Origin: Chitinophaga filiformis
GTDB lineage: Bacteria; Bacteroidota; Bacteroidia; Chitinophagales; Chitinophagaceae
Direction: 5' to 3'
Assembly: GCF_021646545.1 (NCBI RefSeq)
Contig: NZ_JAKIRP010000011.1
Span: 1-64,000 of the forward strand
DNA length: 64,000 bases
Position 1 is the first letter of the stretch, and the number at the start of each line of letters is the position of its first letter. Positions 62,313 to 64,000 of this stretch are shown here, piece after piece. The position numbers and the translations under genes were made by a program. The notes beneath the pieces were generated by a model. That model ran no database searches and was not told the origin of the DNA. It was given only the letters and a program-made list of their open reading frames with translations.

Positions 62313-62641
62313 GACTTTTGTTTTTATTTGATGATTAATTTGTTTAACAGATTGTCTGCTTTCGTTTATGCTTTCTTTTTTGCCCAGTTGCTTTATTCAA
62401 CTGTTGTATTGATTTGTTGACTCAAAGATACATGGCATGTGAAGGGGGGTGGGGCGCAAATTGTTTAACAGGCATCAGCCGTCGTTGGAAAAGGAACAAC
62501 TGTCGACGGGATATATTATATTTGTTCGCCACCGCCATCAAGAGAGCAGATACATCATTAGTACGGGCTTGACTTGCACCCGTTTTATGCAGGTATCATA
62601 CAGTCAATAGTAATATCAACCAAAATAAACCCTCATTTTGC
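62313..62641. other. Divergent promoter region: small basic gene and M28 peptidase
   Basis: 329 bp. Minus strand: -7 box TATCTTTG (62430-62423) for the small basic gene, with the shared element at 62494-62481 and a second CGACAGTTG (about 62498-62510). Plus strand: TATATTTG at 62517-62524, a perfect -7 box for the peptidase gene, giving a leader of about 110 nt. No further gene is seen. Confidence 0.55.
62481..62494 (-). promoter_or_regulatory. Shared upstream element, copy 2
   Basis: Minus-strand CCTTTTCCAACGAC, 13 of 14 identical to copy 1 and 51 bp upstream of its -7 box, as in copy 1. Confidence 0.5.
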
Positions 62642-64000
62642 ATGAATTCAAAGAAGATCACTTCCGGTATTGCCCTCATTCTGACGCTGCAAGGCGCATA
62701 TGCCCAGCAGAAACTGAGTGGTTTCTATGGTGAGCACGCCCAACAGCATCAACAGCTCGAAGCTAATTTCGACAAGGAACTGAGTGCCGCTGCTATTGGG
62801 AACAATATCAAGACGCTGTCTGCACAGCAACACTACCTAGGTATGCCGAGGGATAAGTGGGTGGCAGAGAATATCCTGCAGCAATTCAAAAGTTATGGCT
62901 GGGATGCCAGGATAGAGACCTACCAGGTGCTTTTTCCCACGCCTAAAACCCGGGTGCTGGAGGCTGGTTACCCGGAGAACTATAAGGCTGTACTCAAAGA
63001 ACCTGCTCTTAAGGAAGATCCCAGTACTGGTCAGCCGGATGAACTGGCTACTTACAATGCCTGGAGCGCCGATGGCGATGTGACGGGAGAGCTGGTGTTT
63101 GTCAATTATGGCCTGCCGGAGGACTATGAATACCTGGAAAGGCTGGGCATCAGCGTAAAGGGTAAGATCGTGATCGCGAAATATGGCCGTTCCTGGAGAG
63201 GCATCAAGCCGAAAGTAGCGCAGGAACATGGCGCTATCGGGACCCTTATCTATTCCGACCCTAAAGATGACGGCTACTACCAGGGGGATGTGTATCCGAA
63301 AGGGCCCTATAAAAGCGAATACGGGGTGCAAAGAGGCTCTGTTATGGATATGGTGATCTATCCCGGCGATCCGCTCACGCCGGGCGTAGGTGCGACGGAA
63401 AATGCGAAAAGGCTGGAACGCGCTGAAGCTACCAATTTGTTGAAGATCCCCGTATTACCGATCAGCTATCACGATGCAGCGCCTTTACTGGCAGCATTGG
63501 AGGGCCCTGTAGCGCCTGAGAATTGGAGAGGCGCCCTGCCGTTTACCTATCATATCGGGCCGGGCAAGACCAAAGTGCACCTGAAACTGGAATTTGACTG
63601 GAAGATGGTGCCTGCTTATAACGTCATTGCCTTTATGAAAGGAAGTCAGCTGCCTGACCAGTGGGTCATCAGAGGTAACCACCATGATGCCTGGGTGTAT
63701 GGCGCTGCTGACCCTGTCAGCGGACTGGCTGCGCTGCTGGAAGAGGCCAAAGCCATCGGTATACTGGCGAAGAAAGGTTATAAGCCAAAAAGGACACTGG
63801 TGTATGCTGCCTGGGATGGTGAGGAGCCCGGATTGCTGGGTTCTACGGAATGGGTGGAAACACATGCGGCTGAACTACAACAAAAAGCAGTGGCTTATAT
63901 CAATTCAGATGGCAATAGCCGTGGGTTCCTTGGTATAGGTGGTTCACATGCACTGGAACCGTTTGCGGGGGAAATTGCCAAGGGCATTACCGATCCGCAG
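62642..64000 (+). CDS. M28-family metallopeptidase, glutamate carboxypeptidase II-like, 3' end outside window
   Basis: Starts at the ATG at 62642 with signal peptide (MNSKKITSGIALILTLQGAYAQ) and is open through the last base (453 codons so far). The mature part has the M28B layout: an apical/PA-like insert (GKIVIAKYGRSWRGIKPKVAQEHGAIGTLIYSDPKDDGY, PGDPLTPGVGATENAKRLE), then the zinc peptidase core with metal ligands in GNHHDAWVYGAADPVSG (His/Asp) and DGEEPGLLGSTEW (catalytic Glu and zinc Glu). Homologues release C-terminal Glu or act as aminopeptidases; the specificity is unknown. The remaining His ligand would fall beyond 64000. Confidence 0.9.
   Translation, partial: MNSKKITSGIALILTLQGAYAQQKLSGFYGEHAQQHQQLEANFDKELSAAAIGNNIKTLSAQQHYLGMPRDKWVAENILQQFKSYGWDARIETYQVLFPTPKTRVLEAGYPENYKAVLKEPALKEDPSTGQPDELATYNAWSADGDVTGELVFVNYGLPEDYEYLERLGISVKGKIVIAKYGRSWRGIKPKVAQEHGAIGTLIYSDPKDDGYYQGDVYPKGPYKSEYGVQRGSVMDMVIYPGDPLTPGVGATENAKRLERAEATNLLKIPVLPISYHDAAPLLAALEGPVAPENWRGALPFTYHIGPGKTKVHLKLEFDWKMVPAYNVIAFMKGSQLPDQWVIRGNHHDAWVYGAADPVSGLAALLEEAKAIGILAKKGYKPKRTLVYAAWDGEEPGLLGSTEWVETHAAELQQKAVAYINSDGNSRGFLGIGGSHALEPFAGEIAKGITDPQ

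Overview
This window looks like chromosomal DNA of a soil-type Bacteroidota, most likely the Chitinophagaceae (a Chitinophaga-like genus). The evidence is a SusC/SusD pair, an orphan FecR, a GH92 mannosidase, a type IX secretion tail, OmpA-type cell-surface proteins and many Bacteroidota DUF families. Promoters also have the Bacteroidota form (TTTG, about 20 bp, TAnnTTTG; the clearest is at 37180-37212). I see no plasmid or phage backbone, no tRNA or rRNA and no CRISPR. The one recognisable mobile element is the 5' end of a class IIC-like group II intron at the left edge, sitting directly behind an intrinsic terminator.

Layout. 1-7.5 kb: intron end, DUF1304 protein, double-OmpA protein, stand-alone susC-susD pair closed by a 41-bp-arm hairpin. 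7.5-19.5 kb: signalling and small genes: histidine kinase, DUF4251, a broken methyltransferase, an NTF2-like protein, a DUF2383 protein, a sigma-54 response regulator with an HPt protein, a seven-copy palindromic repeat array, a glycosyltransferase, a membrane-anchored receiver protein, a DEAD-box helicase and an MscS channel. 19.5-29.6 kb: surface proteins (T9SS-tail protein plus a 1011-aa repeat/OmpA protein), GH92 mannosidase, orphan FecR, a LuxR-type regulator that has lost its phospho-acceptor Asp, and an SGNH hydrolase. 29.8-37.2 kb: tetR-tolC-hlyD-RND efflux operon with a palindromic operator in the tetR promoter, and a divergent NAD(P)-binding protein. 37.2-43.5 kb: SAM-I riboswitch and trans-sulfuration enzyme, amidohydrolase, YdcF-like protein, dicarboxylate symporter, DOPA-dioxygenase-like protein. 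43.6-50 kb: L-arabinose locus (Nudix-type AraR, AraB, AraD, AraA) with three matching operator sites, one of which drives no recognisable gene. 50-64 kb: serine hydrolase, QueG, two DUF3857/transglutaminase proteins, ClpB, nucleoside deaminase, two small secreted Lys/Ala/His-rich proteins flanking a hybrid histidine kinase, and the start of an M28 peptidase.

Functional threads. AraR, AraB, AraD and AraA form a complete route from L-arabinose to D-xylulose-5-phosphate, and the operators suggest arabinose-responsive repression. The SAM riboswitch ties the trans-sulfuration enzyme to methionine status. The efflux operon appears autoregulated by its TetR. The window holds six two-component parts that are not paired as simple kinase-regulator operons. 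The least conventional signals are the seven-copy palindromic array (13768-14437), the AraR-type site heading an apparently non-coding, terminator-closed unit (43645-43972), and a 14-bp element placed identically (51 bp) upstream of the -7 box of both small basic protein genes around the hybrid kinase.
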